Assembly: GCF_901873445.1 (NCBI RefSeq)
Contig: NZ_CABFLN010000025.1
Location: 1-22,994, forward strand
DNA: 22,994 bases
Reading direction: 5' to 3'
From: Gemella haemolysans
GTDB lineage: Bacteria > Bacillota > Bacilli > Staphylococcales > Gemellaceae
Position 1 is the stretch's first letter. Every line of letters starts with the position of its first letter. The notes beneath the pieces are model-generated. The model was not told the DNA's origin. It saw only the letters and a program-made list of their open reading frames with translations, and searched no databases. Shown here piece by piece: positions 14,487 to 22,944 of the stretch. The position numbers and the translations under genes are program-made.

Positions 14487-15122
14487 TTATTTATTTCTAC
14501 TAGAAAACTCATCTATCCACTCTTTTAAATCAGAGATACCCTTCTCTACTATTTTTTCTTTATTATTGAATACTAAATCCAAGCCCTCTACTCTTATAAC
14601 TTTAACCTTGTCTATTCCTAGGATGCTAAATACCCCTCGTACATATTGAACTGCAAAGTCTAAATTAGTATATTGGATATGCTTATCAAATTCTCCCCCA
14701 CTAGTTATAATGAAGGTTATTTGTTTATTAGAATCATCTAATCCTATTAAAGACTCTACCTCACATTTAAAAGTTTCATTTACTATCATTATATTATCAA
14801 TATAATCTTTAAATTTTGATACTACATTAAAATTGTGAAGTGGCATATAAATAAATACTGCTTCAGCACTCTTCCATTGTTCTAATAATTCTTTTTGTCT
14901 AATTTTATCCTGTTGTTCTTTTTCTGTTAATTGTACTCCCCCATAATTAAACATAAACTTATCCATCATCGGAATGTGAGTACTCGAATCATATAAATTT
15001 ATCTTTTCGATATTGTTAAACCCTTCTTCTATTAATTTTTCTTCACCAATTTTTGCTAAAATATTAGTAATTCTCTGCTTTCCATCAAAATCTGGATGAC
15101 ACATAATCTGTAAAATTTTCAT
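14487..15122 (-). CDS. FMN-dependent NAD(P)H oxidoreductase, AzoR-like
   Basis: This 211-residue flavodoxin-fold protein resembles the azoreductase/quinone reductase family (Flavodoxin_2). Residues 93-109, MPLHNFNVVSKFKDYID, match the FMN-binding motif P-x-x-N-F-x-x-x-x-x-x-K-x-Y-x-D. The phosphate-binding start HPDFDGKQRITN (9-20) replaces the usual S-rich loop. Such enzymes reduce quinones, azo or nitro compounds with NAD(P)H; the natural substrate here is unknown. GAGGTG lies before the ATG. A TATAAT sits at 15151-15146 behind the upstream terminator, but the -35 box is poor. Confidence 0.82.
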   Translation of the reverse strand: MKILQIMCHPDFDGKQRITNILAKIGEEKLIEEGFNNIEKINLYDSSTHIPMMDKFMFNYGGVQLTEKEQQDKIRQKELLEQWKSAEAVFIYMPLHNFNVVSKFKDYIDNIMIVNETFKCEVESLIGLDDSNKQITFIITSGGEFDKHIQYTNLDFAVQYVRGVFSILGIDKVKVIRVEGLDLVFNNKEKIVEKGISDLKEWIDEFSSRNK

Positions 15123-15148
15123 ACTTTCACCTCAAAGAATAATTCATT

Positions 15149-15188
15149 ATAAGAAATAGCTCCTTATCTAAAGTAAGACAAGAAGCTA
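15149..15188 (-). terminator. Terminator of the aspartate kinase gene
   Basis: On the minus strand TAGCTTCTTGTCT and AGATAAGGAGCTA form a 13-pair stem with two G-U pairs, followed by TTTCTTAT. It starts 7 bases after the stop. Confidence 0.85.
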
Positions 15189-15194
15189 TTAATA

Positions 15195-16502
15195 TTATTT
15201 AAATTCTGAATAAATAGTATTTATAGTTTTTTCATAATCATCATTATGAACACCGACGATAATGTTAATCTCATCATTAGTTTGTGAAATTAGTGCAATA
15301 TTTACTCCAGCTTCCCCTAGTGCTTTGAATAATCTACCAGATAGTCCTTTTGTATTTTTCATTTTTTCTCCAACTGTAGCAATTAGAGAAATCTCATGAG
15401 TTACATTTACCTCATCCGCATCTAAAACTGCTTTAATTTTAGCTACTAACTCATGAATAAATGGTCTAACATTACCTGTTTCAACAACCACAGAGAATGA
15501 GTCAATTCCACTTGGAATGTGCTCGATACTAACATTGAAGTCTTCAAAAATTTTCAGAGCTTTACCAATTAATCCAACTTCATTTGCCATGTGACGTTTT
15601 TTAATAGTAATAATAGAGAAATCTTTTTTCCCTGCAATACCTGTAACTATTTGTTTCGCATCTAGATGTTTATTATCTGAGATAATAGTTCCTTCTGCTG
15701 TTGGATCATTTGTGTTACGAATTTGGATTGGAATGTCTTTATCACGTACTGGGAAGATTGCTTCTTCATGAAGAACACTTGCACCCATATATGAAAGTTC
15801 ACGAAGTTCTGTATAACTAATTACTTTAATCTCATGTGGATTGTCAATAATACGAGGATCTGCCATTAAGATTCCAGATACGTCAGTCCAGTTTTCATAA
15901 ACACTTGCATTTGCAATATTAGCAACAATCGCTCCACTAACATCTCCTCCACCACGAGTCATAATTTTAATTTCACCATTTGGTCTACTTCCATAGAACC
16001 CCGGAATAAGAAGACGATCGTACTCTTTTACAATAGCATCAAAGGCTGTTTGAGTTTTTTCAAAATCAATCTCACCTTGGTAGTTATAAAAGATTAAGTC
16101 TTTAGCATCTACAAAGTGATATCCTAAATACTCTGCCATTAATAAAGCTGTTAAATATTCACCACGGCTTACTAAATACTCTTCATCAATACCTTTACTA
16201 ATTTCAGATTTTAATTTAGCAAGTTCACCTTCAATATCAAATTTTAAATTTAATTCACTTTTAATAGCAATAAATTTATCTTCAATCATTTTAAAGATAT
16301 TATCAAAATTTATATTGTATTTAGTGTGTGCATAGCATAAATATAGTAAATCTGTAACCTTATTATCTTCTTTATCCGCCTTACCAACAGCACTCACTAC
16401 AACAAAACGACGTGCATCGTCTAATTCTACAATATTTTTAACTTTTTTAAATTGTTCGGCACTTGCTACCGAGCTTCCTCCAAATTTTGATACTCTAACC
16501 AT
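15195..16502 (-). CDS. Aspartate kinase
   Basis: Aspartokinase phosphorylates aspartate with ATP, the first step to threonine, methionine and lysine. The 435-residue protein begins with KFGGSSVAS (6-14), the amino acid kinase motif. TRGGGDVSG lies near residue 180, and VLHEEAIFPVRD and similar conserved segments follow. Residues about 290-435 form two ACT domains (starting ITIKKRHMAN and ISLIATVGEK), the usual site of feedback inhibition. It resembles the monofunctional YclM-type enzyme of Bacilli. AAAGGAG precedes the ATG. It has its own promoter, a strong CodY-like box upstream and a terminator downstream, and it lies 138 bases downstream of hom in the same direction. Confidence 0.95.
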   Translation of the reverse strand: MVRVSKFGGSSVASAEQFKKVKNIVELDDARRFVVVSAVGKADKEDNKVTDLLYLCYAHTKYNINFDNIFKMIEDKFIAIKSELNLKFDIEGELAKLKSEISKGIDEEYLVSRGEYLTALLMAEYLGYHFVDAKDLIFYNYQGEIDFEKTQTAFDAIVKEYDRLLIPGFYGSRPNGEIKIMTRGGGDVSGAIVANIANASVYENWTDVSGILMADPRIIDNPHEIKVISYTELRELSYMGASVLHEEAIFPVRDKDIPIQIRNTNDPTAEGTIISDNKHLDAKQIVTGIAGKKDFSIITIKKRHMANEVGLIGKALKIFEDFNVSIEHIPSGIDSFSVVVETGNVRPFIHELVAKIKAVLDADEVNVTHEISLIATVGEKMKNTKGLSGRLFKALGEAGVNIALISQTNDEINIIVGVHNDDYEKTINTIYSEFK

Positions 16503-16553
16503 CTTAACTCCTTTTTCTAATTCATGTTGTTTGTATTTTTATTACTAATATAT

Positions 16554-16581
16554 ATTATATAACTATCTGTAGAAAAATCAA
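16554..16581 (-). promoter_or_regulatory. Promoter of the aspartate kinase gene
   Basis: On the minus strand TTGATT (16581-16576), a 16-base spacer and TATAAT (16559-16554) form the promoter about 52 bases before the ATG. Confidence 0.65.
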
Positions 16582-16583
16582 TA

Positions 16584-16598
16584 AATTTTCTGAAAAAT
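16584..16598. promoter_or_regulatory. CodY-like box upstream of the aspartate kinase promoter
   Basis: AATTTTCTGAAAAAT differs from the CodY consensus AATTTTCWGAAAATT at one of 15 positions. It lies 2 bases upstream of the -35 box, a position where a bound regulator would hinder polymerase. CodY senses branched-chain amino acids and GTP in Bacilli; whether this organism has CodY is not shown in the window. Confidence 0.6.
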
Positions 16599-16640
16599 CT
16601 AACATTTATTTTCAATAATCACTTTATTACTTATTTTTAA

Positions 16641-17795
16641 TTATTTATGAAACTTAGCAACTACAAATTTACTGTCTTTCTCTCTTACTTCATCAACTAA
16701 AGAACTTAGTTGTTTTAATGAAATTTCTTTTGTTCTTACATAGTAGTTTTCTCTGTACTGTTCAACACTTTCAACTAATTCACCTGATAATTCTACTGAT
16801 GAACGAACTAAATAATTTCTTCTAGTTAATTCTTCTGAATAAGATAAATCATTCTTAATTACTACATCAACTCGAGTTGAACCTTCATTTATATCTACTA
16901 TATCTTGAACAATGGCATTTCCTGTTGGAAGTTTTCCTGCTCCTTGTCCATAAAACTTAAGTTCTCCGATGAAAGAACCATCTAAAGTAATAATATTATT
17001 ATTTAAAGGAACAGCCGCTTCTTGAGATTCTTTTCCAAATATAGAAAGCATTACAGATGTTTCATACTCCCCATTTTCTACATTTGTTTCTCCAATATAT
17101 TTAACAGCCAAGTCATATTTTTTTAAGTAATCAATATCATTTTTTGTAATGTTTCTCATAGAATACGTAGGGAAATCAGGTTCAATATGAATGTCAAAAG
17201 CAAGTGCATTACTCAAGATAATTTTGTTAACAACATCTCCACCATCTACATCAGCACTAGGATCAGCCTCTGCATATCCTAAATCTTGAGCAGTTTTTAA
17301 TGTAGAATCAAATTCTTGATCATTTCTGTACATATTATCTAAGATATAGTTACTTGTTCCATTAAAAATACCATACACTCGTTTTACTTCATCAACACGT
17401 CTAGTTCTCTCTAAGTTAACAAGCCATGGAATTCCTCCACCAACGCTTGCTTCAAAAATAAACTTAACATTATTCTTCTCAGCTAAAGCAACAAATTCAT
17501 CTAAATGCTTCGCAGCCACAGCTTTGTTCGCTGTAACAACATGTTTACCATTTTCTAAAGATCCTTTAATAAAATCGTACGCAGGATTTAATCCTCCTAA
17601 GCACTCAACTACTACTGAAATTTCTTCATCATTTAAAATTTCATTAATATCATCTGTAGCAAGATGCATCTTATCACGACTTCTTGCGAATACACTCTTC
17701 ACTTCTATTTTCTTTAATTCTTCTGATTTACCATTAGTTATAATATCGTATACTCCACTACCTACTGTACCATATCCCAAAATCGCAATTTTCAT
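16641..17795 (-). CDS. hom: Homoserine dehydrogenase
   Basis: This enzyme reduces aspartate semialdehyde to homoserine with NAD(P)H, the third step to threonine. The dinucleotide-binding motif is GYGTVGSG at 7-14. NGTSNYIL at 145-152 and AEADPSADVDGGDVVNKI at 175-192 are the substrate-site signatures. I start at 17795 behind AGGAGG; the longer in-frame start at 17831 would lose this site. At 384 residues the protein is shorter than the usual 400-430, and the C-terminal ACT region (from about 325) is reduced and hard to recognise. This may weaken feedback control by threonine. No clear terminator separates it from the aspartate kinase gene. Confidence 0.94.
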   Translation of the reverse strand: MKIAILGYGTVGSGVYDIITNGKSEELKKIEVKSVFARSRDKMHLATDDINEILNDEEISVVVECLGGLNPAYDFIKGSLENGKHVVTANKAVAAKHLDEFVALAEKNNVKFIFEASVGGGIPWLVNLERTRRVDEVKRVYGIFNGTSNYILDNMYRNDQEFDSTLKTAQDLGYAEADPSADVDGGDVVNKIILSNALAFDIHIEPDFPTYSMRNITKNDIDYLKKYDLAVKYIGETNVENGEYETSVMLSIFGKESQEAAVPLNNNIITLDGSFIGELKFYGQGAGKLPTGNAIVQDIVDINEGSTRVDVVIKNDLSYSEELTRRNYLVRSSVELSGELVESVEQYRENYYVRTKEISLKQLSSLVDEVREKDSKFVVAKFHK

Positions 17796-17845
17796 AACTT
17801 TTTTCCTCCTAAGATCATTATTTATTTTCAATTATTATAGTTAAA

Positions 17846-17873
17846 AGTTTATCAAGTAATTTTTTTATGTCAA
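17846..17873 (-). promoter_or_regulatory. Candidate hom promoter
   Basis: On the minus strand TTGACA (17873-17868), a 16-base spacer and TAAACT (17851-17846) form a modest promoter. A perfect TATAAT at 17839-17834 lacks a well-placed -35 box and is an alternative. Confidence 0.45.
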
Positions 17874-17886
17874 ATATATCAACCTA

Positions 17887-17922
17887 AAAATATTCAAAAA
17901 ATTTCAATTTTTCGAATATTTT
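17887..17922. promoter_or_regulatory. Long inverted repeat with two CodY-like boxes between hom and thrC
   Basis: The two 17-bp arms match with one mismatch around a 2-base centre. The arms contain AATATTCAAAAAATT (17889-17903, 13 of 15 matches to the CodY consensus) and AATTTTTCGAATATT (17906-17920, 12 of 15). The element lies 14 bases upstream of the candidate hom -35 box and 75 bases upstream of the thrC promoter, so it could serve both divergent units. No gene ends nearby, so it is not a terminator. Confidence 0.55.
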
Positions 17923-17996
17923 GACTGTTTTTATAATTAATTTTGGTGTAAAATTAAAGGTATAAAAAATTTTTAAGTTCTTTTTTAAAAAAACAC

Positions 17997-18025
17997 TTGT
18001 ATTTTTACAAAGAACATTGTATCAT
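17997..18025 (+). promoter_or_regulatory. Promoter of thrCB
   Basis: TTGTAT (17997-18002), a 17-base spacer and TATCAT (18020-18025) precede the thrC ATG by 30 bases. Both boxes are embedded in TTGTA/TACAA inverted repeats (17997-18010 and 18017-18033), possibly a second operator. Confidence 0.6.
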
Positions 18026-18055
18026 ATATACAACGATAAAGCAAGGAGATTTTAG

Positions 18056-19528
18056 ATGATTTACGAAAGTACAAGAGATATTAATAGAAAATTAAATCCA
18101 AGTGAAGCTATTCTTCAAGGACTAAGTGAAGAAGGCGGACTTTTCGTTTTAAGAGATTTAGGAAAAAATAAATTAGATTTAGAAAAATTAATCGGAAAAA
18201 GCTACTATGAAGTAGCTGAAGCCGTGCTACGTCTTTTCGTAGACTTTAGCGATGAAGAAATTAAAAAATGTGTAGAAGAAGCATATAGAGGTAAATTCTC
18301 TCATGAAAACATTACTCCTCTAGTAGGATTAAAAGATAGCTATGTTCTTGAATTATTCAACGGACCAACTAGCGCATTTAAAGATGTAGGTCTATCACTT
18401 CTTCCACAATTAACAAAAACAGCACTTACAAAAGTAGAAGACAAAAATGATATTCTTATCTTAACAGCGACTAGTGGAGATACAGGTAAAGCCGCTCTTG
18501 AAGGTTTTAAGGATGTAGATAGAACAAAAATCATGGTATTCTATCCTAATGATGGTGTAAGTACAGTACAAAAAACACAAATGCAAACTCAAGAAGGTAA
18601 GAATACAAAAGTTTGTGCGATTCATGGAAACTTTGACGATGCTCAAAGTGGGATTAAAGAACTATTCGTTGATGAAGAATTCAAAAAAGAATTACTTTCT
18701 AAAAACATTAAGTTATCAAGTGCAAACTCAATCAATATCGGGCGTCTTATCCCTCAAGTAGTTTACTATGTTGTTTCTTACTTAGACTTAGTAAATACAA
18801 ACAAAATTAAATTAAACGATAAAGTAAACTTTGTAGTACCTACTGGTAACTTCGGTAATATTCTAGCTGGTTACTACGCTGAACAAATCGGTTTACCTGT
18901 AAATAAACTTATCTGTGCAAGTAATAACAATAATGTACTTTATGATTTCTTAACAACTGGTGTTTATGATAAAAATAGAGACTTCTTAAAAACAGTATCA
19001 CCAAGTATGGACATCTTAATTTCTAGTAACTTAGAGCGTCTACTTTACTACATTAGCGGTTGTGATAACGTATATATTGCTAAACTTATGAAAGACTTAA
19101 AAGAAACTGGTCGCTTTGAAGTTACCGGTGAAGTATTAGATAAGATAAAAGACAAGTTCCAAGCTGGATTTGCTGATGATGAACAAACTAAAGAAACTAT
19201 TAAAGCTGTCTATGAAAAAGATAACTACCTATTAGATACTCATACTGCCGTAGCTTACAAAGTTCTTCTTGATAATTTAAATAATGAGCATGCTAGTATT
19301 GTATTATCAACAGCATCTCCATACAAATTTACTGAAAGTGTCTACTCTTCACTATTCGAAACTCACGGAGAAGATGAGTTTACTCTTATGAATAAACTTC
19401 ATGAACAAACAAAAGTTGTTATCCCTGAGAATTTAAGAGATCTTGACAAAAAAGAAATTAGACATAAAGATGTAATTAATAAAGAAGATATGAAGAAATA
19501 CATCTTAGAGAAACTAGGTGATTTATAA
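18056..19528 (+). CDS. thrC: Threonine synthase
   Basis: This pyridoxal-phosphate enzyme converts O-phosphohomoserine to threonine. The PLP lysine is K109 in NGPTSAFKDVG, and LTATSGDTGKAA (about 139-150) is the substrate and phosphate loop. At 490 residues it is the long class found in yeast, Escherichia coli and streptococci, not the roughly 350-residue Bacillus subtilis form. The N-terminus (YESTRD) is typical. AAGGAG lies 8 bases before the ATG. The stop overlaps the thrB start by one base (TAATG). Confidence 0.96.
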   Translation: MIYESTRDINRKLNPSEAILQGLSEEGGLFVLRDLGKNKLDLEKLIGKSYYEVAEAVLRLFVDFSDEEIKKCVEEAYRGKFSHENITPLVGLKDSYVLELFNGPTSAFKDVGLSLLPQLTKTALTKVEDKNDILILTATSGDTGKAALEGFKDVDRTKIMVFYPNDGVSTVQKTQMQTQEGKNTKVCAIHGNFDDAQSGIKELFVDEEFKKELLSKNIKLSSANSINIGRLIPQVVYYVVSYLDLVNTNKIKLNDKVNFVVPTGNFGNILAGYYAEQIGLPVNKLICASNNNNVLYDFLTTGVYDKNRDFLKTVSPSMDILISSNLERLLYYISGCDNVYIAKLMKDLKETGRFEVTGEVLDKIKDKFQAGFADDEQTKETIKAVYEKDNYLLDTHTAVAYKVLLDNLNNEHASIVLSTASPYKFTESVYSSLFETHGEDEFTLMNKLHEQTKVVIPENLRDLDKKEIRHKDVINKEDMKKYILEKLGDL

Positions 19529-20409
19529 TGGTAAGTGTTCGTGTACCTGCCACTTCTGCGAATGTTGGATGTGGATTTGATAGCCTTGGTGTTGCTTTAA
19601 CACTTTACACTACTTTTAAATTCGAAAAATTAGACAGCGGTCTAGAATTCGTCGGATTTGAAGAACGTTTTTCAAATGAAAATAACCTAGTTTATCAAAC
19701 ATTACTAACTACACTAAAAAAATTAAATAAAGAAATTTCAGGTGTTAGAATATCAATCGATAATGATGTACCGATTAGCCGTGGTTTAGGTAGTAGCTCT
19801 ACTTGTGTAGTCGCTGGTATATACGGTGCGTACTTACTAACTGATACACCTATTGATAAACAAGAAATCTTTACAATAGCTAACGAAATCGAAGGGCATC
19901 CCGATAATGTTTCACCAGCTATTTTCGGAAGTCTAAGTTCATCTTGTACTACCGATAGTAAAGAAGCGGTAACTGTAAAATATGAGGTCGATGAAAGATT
20001 TAACTTCCTAGCATTAATTCCAAACTTCGAAACTTCTACTGAAGAAGCTAGAAAAGTAATGCCAAAAGAAATTAAACTTCAAGATGCAATCTACTCATTA
20101 TCACGTATCGGATCGGTTATTAAGGCATTTGAAACTTATGACTTAGAACTTCTTAATAAGGTTATGGGAGATAAAATCCATGAACCTTACAGAAAAGAAA
20201 TAATACATGAATATCACGAAGTTAGAGAAATTTGTGAAAAAATTGATAGTTCAGCATTTTTCATTTCTGGAAGTGGTTCTACATTAATGAATATCGTTAG
20301 CAATACTAACAATATTGAAAAAATAAAAACTGAACTTGCTAAATTAAAATACAACTGGCAAGCAATTTTACTAAAAGTTGATAAAGAAGGAACAGTAGTT
20401 CTAAATTAA
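19528..20409 (+). CDS. thrB: Homoserine kinase
   Basis: This GHMP-family kinase makes O-phosphohomoserine for ThrC. The start VRVPATSANVGCGFDSLG is the family motif I, and PISRGLGSSS at 82-91 is the ATP-binding loop. The motif III region ISGSGSTLMNI is near residue 249. The length of 293 residues is normal. It overlaps thrC by one base, with AGGTGA inside the thrC end as ribosome binding site, so the products are coupled. A terminator follows. Confidence 0.96.
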   Translation: MVSVRVPATSANVGCGFDSLGVALTLYTTFKFEKLDSGLEFVGFEERFSNENNLVYQTLLTTLKKLNKEISGVRISIDNDVPISRGLGSSSTCVVAGIYGAYLLTDTPIDKQEIFTIANEIEGHPDNVSPAIFGSLSSSCTTDSKEAVTVKYEVDERFNFLALIPNFETSTEEARKVMPKEIKLQDAIYSLSRIGSVIKAFETYDLELLNKVMGDKIHEPYRKEIIHEYHEVREICEKIDSSAFFISGSGSTLMNIVSNTNNIEKIKTELAKLKYNWQAILLKVDKEGTVVLN

Positions 20410-20424
20410 TATGTTAATAATTTT

Positions 20425-20463
20425 TGAACTTCTTCTTTTATTGCAGAGAAGGAGTTCATTTTG
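20425..20463 (+). terminator. Terminator after thrB
   Basis: TGAACTTCTTCT and AGAAGGAGTTCA form a 12-pair stem with one G-U pair, followed by TTTTG. The U run is short, so some read-through into asd is likely, especially as asd has no strong promoter of its own in the 36 bases that follow. Confidence 0.75.
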
Positions 20464-20498
20464 AAATAATTTTTATACAAATAAAGGAGAGATTTATT

Positions 20499-21575
20499 AT
20501 GCAAAAATCAAGAGTAGCCGTATTAGGGGCAACAGGAATGGTAGGACAACGTTTATTAGTATTATTAGAAAATCACCCATACTTTGACGTAGTTAAATTA
20601 GCAGCGTCACCTCGTTCTGCTGGTAAAAAATATGGAGAACTTATGGAAAGCCGTTGGAAATTAGACCACGCTATCCCTGAATACACAAAAGAGTTAGTTG
20701 TTGAAGACTTATATAAAATTGACGAAGTTTCTGAAGGAATTGACATGGTATTCTGCGCTATCAACCTTGATAAAGAAGCTTTAATCAAACTTGAAGAAGA
20801 CTATGCTAAACGTGAAGTAGTTGTTGTTTCTAACAACTCTGCAAATAGAAACAAAGACGATGTACCGATGATTATCCCAGAGATTAACTCTGCTCACCTA
20901 GATGTTCTTCCAGCTCAAAGAGAGCGTCTTGGAACTAAAAAAGGATTTATCGTTACTAAACCTAACTGTTCAATTCAAAGTTATGTTCCTATCTTTGAAG
21001 CAATTAAAGAATACGGTGTTAAAGAAGCATCTATCTGCACTTACCAGGCTATCTCAGGAAGCGGAAAAACTTTCAATGAATGGCCTGAAATGATTGAGAA
21101 TATCATTCCTTATATCGGTGGCGAAGAAGAAAAAAGTGAAAAAGAACCACTTAAAATCTTTGGTAAAGTAGTTGATGGAAAAATCGTTCCAGATGATTCT
21201 ATGAAACTATCAGCTCAATGTATTCGTGTTCCAGTTCTTGACGGTCACCTTGCTTGTGTATCATTCAATTTAGAAAATGACCCAGGATTAGAAACTTTAG
21301 TTGAAAAAATTAAAAATCATGTTCCTGAAATTGCTAAACATGACTTACCACTAGCACCAACTCCATTCATTAAATATTATGAAGAAAATGATCGTCCACA
21401 ACCAGTGCTTGATCGTGACAACGAAAAAGGTATGCAAATTACTGTAGGTCGTTTACGTGAAGATAACCTATTCGATTACAAATTCGTAGGACTTTCTCAT
21501 AACACATTACGTGGAGCAGCTGGTGGAGCTGTATTAACTGCAGAACTAATTAAAAAATTAGGATACTTAGATTAA
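20499..21575 (+). CDS. asd: Aspartate-semialdehyde dehydrogenase, archaeal/fungal type
   Basis: Asd reduces aspartyl phosphate to aspartate semialdehyde with NADPH. The Rossmann motif is GATGMVGQR (10-18), the catalytic Cys is C157 in KPNCSIQ, and H250 in RVPVLDGH is the general base. SHNTLRGAAGG near the C-terminus is conserved. The spacing and motifs (NIIPYIGGEEEK, AISGSGK) resemble the archaeal/fungal class, not the common bacterial one. The 358-residue length fits that class. I start at 20499 with AAAGGAGA upstream; an in-frame ATG at 20424 would run through the thrB terminator. With the kinase, hom, thrB and thrC it completes the threonine route. Confidence 0.95.
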   Translation: MQKSRVAVLGATGMVGQRLLVLLENHPYFDVVKLAASPRSAGKKYGELMESRWKLDHAIPEYTKELVVEDLYKIDEVSEGIDMVFCAINLDKEALIKLEEDYAKREVVVVSNNSANRNKDDVPMIIPEINSAHLDVLPAQRERLGTKKGFIVTKPNCSIQSYVPIFEAIKEYGVKEASICTYQAISGSGKTFNEWPEMIENIIPYIGGEEEKSEKEPLKIFGKVVDGKIVPDDSMKLSAQCIRVPVLDGHLACVSFNLENDPGLETLVEKIKNHVPEIAKHDLPLAPTPFIKYYEENDRPQPVLDRDNEKGMQITVGRLREDNLFDYKFVGLSHNTLRGAAGGAVLTAELIKKLGYLD

Positions 21576-21585
21576 TATTATAAAA

Positions 21586-21618
21586 CAATACTCCAGGAGA
21601 ACTTCTCTTGGAGTATTT
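21586..21618. terminator. Bidirectional terminator between asd and the oxidoreductase gene
   Basis: AATACTCC and GGAGTATT flank AGGAGAA/TTCTCTT, which continues the stem to a very small loop. A T-rich run follows on the plus strand. It sits between the convergent stops. Confidence 0.8.
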
Positions 21619-21640
21619 GTTATTATTAGTCTCTTAGTTT

Positions 21641-22747
21641 CTATTTTACTATTTCTCTCATCTCTACTTTTCTATTTTCTTTTAAAGACAATGTGCATGC
21701 ATCAGCAGTCGCAATTGACTCTAGAGCTGCGACACCATTTAATAGTTTTTCATATTCTTTTGATACTTTTTCTCCATTCAAAATATTATGCAAATACAAC
21801 ATTTCTTTATCTATACAGCTTTGTAACCAAAGAGGGCAACGTACATTAGGATTTCCATAAGCTATTCCTCCGTCCATTCCTCTACCTGTATAAATAGCCG
21901 TTCTGTCATCATCTTCTTCTTTTGATTCATGGATTAAGAAATAACTCTCTCCTTCTCCTACTACTCTTAAAGTACCTTTAGTATTATATAAATCTAATTT
22001 TATAGCTCCTTTTGTACCTTCTATAAGGACATAGTGTTCACCCCATCTAAAAGCATTCCCATATTCAAGTACTGCGTATCGTTTATTAGAAAATTCCAGA
22101 TTAACTATTAAGAAATCATCTTCATCACCAAAATTTTCACCGACATGACATACATTTCCGCCTATCATAGTTGCTTGCTCCGGTAGACCATCCATAATAA
22201 ATTGAATACAATCAAGTTCATGAATGTGATGATATAAGTGTCCTCCAGACTGTGATCGAATTTTTTTCCAAGAAACAGTTTCTTGTTTTTCTTCCCATCC
22301 TGTTCTTGCAGCATGACAAAATATTACATCTCCTATTTTCCCTTGCTTAATCAATTCTTTTGCGTGACGTACTCCATTAAAAAAGTTCATAATATGACCT
22401 GCCATAAAAATCACATTATTTTCTCGACAAGTTTCAACCATAACCTTACAATCTTCATAAGATAAAGCGATTGGTTTTTCACAGAATACATGTTTACCAT
22501 TCTTAGCGGCCAATAATACTGGCTCACGATGTAAATTACTCGGTGTTGCGACGATAACACAATCTACCTCATCTAGACCAACCAACTCTTCCAACGACAA
22601 ACAATTTTTTGTATTAAGCTCCTTAGAAACTTTCTCTCCATTTTCCGGATCAAAAACTGCAGTCACCTTCGCATCTTTTATTTTTTCTAATGAACGAGCT
22701 AGATCTGCTCCGAAATAACCTGATCCAACAATTCCATAATTTGTCAT
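21641..22747 (-). CDS. Gfo/Idh/MocA family oxidoreductase
   Basis: This 368-residue NAD(P)-dependent dehydrogenase family usually acts on sugars, inositols or related alcohols. The nucleotide-binding motif is GSGYFG at 8-13, and the family signature CEKPI lies at 89-93 with catalytic K91. GGHLYHHIHELDC at 168-180 carries the H-x3-D-type active-site residues. I cannot tell the substrate. AGAGGA precedes the ATG. It stands alone, with a candidate promoter overlapped by an inverted repeat upstream. Confidence 0.88.
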   Translation of the reverse strand: MTNYGIVGSGYFGADLARSLEKIKDAKVTAVFDPENGEKVSKELNTKNCLSLEELVGLDEVDCVIVATPSNLHREPVLLAAKNGKHVFCEKPIALSYEDCKVMVETCRENNVIFMAGHIMNFFNGVRHAKELIKQGKIGDVIFCHAARTGWEEKQETVSWKKIRSQSGGHLYHHIHELDCIQFIMDGLPEQATMIGGNVCHVGENFGDEDDFLIVNLEFSNKRYAVLEYGNAFRWGEHYVLIEGTKGAIKLDLYNTKGTLRVVGEGESYFLIHESKEEDDDRTAIYTGRGMDGGIAYGNPNVRCPLWLQSCIDKEMLYLHNILNGEKVSKEYEKLLNGVAALESIATADACTLSLKENRKVEMREIVK

Positions 22748-22809
22748 AATAAAATCCTCTTTTCATATTCCTAAACAATTAAGAAATAATATTCTATTCC
22801 CTTATATTT

Positions 22810-22838
22810 ATTATACAACTTACTAATACAAATTTAAA
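22810..22838 (-). promoter_or_regulatory. Candidate promoter of the oxidoreductase gene
   Basis: On the minus strand TTTAAA (22838-22833), a 17-base spacer and TATAAT (22815-22810) lie about 63 bases before the ATG. The -35 box matches only four of six positions. Confidence 0.5.
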
Positions 22839-22882
22839 GATTTATTTTCTGTTCATTTTAATATAAATTTAAATCTTTAAAT
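22832..22882. repeat. 13-bp inverted repeat over the oxidoreductase promoter
   Basis: ATTTAAAGATTTA (22832-22844) and TAAATCTTTAAAT (22870-22882) are perfect inverted copies 25 bases apart. The first covers the -35 box of the oxidoreductase promoter. The arms are AT-only apart from one G/C pair, but 13 perfect positions suggest an operator. Confidence 0.4.
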
Positions 22883-22944
22883 GCAAATCTGATATATTTC
22901 ATTTACTAACTTAATTTGGTTCTTCAAAATTTAGGACTGATGAG

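Noticed and set aside
20424..20498. Longer asd with an in-frame upstream ATG
   Set aside because: The extension runs through the thrB terminator and has no ribosome binding site; AAAGGAGA precedes the ATG at 20499.
22937..22944. CTGATGAG resembling a hammerhead ribozyme core
   Set aside because: No GAAA partner core or three-stem layout follows; the bases lie beside a plain terminator stem.
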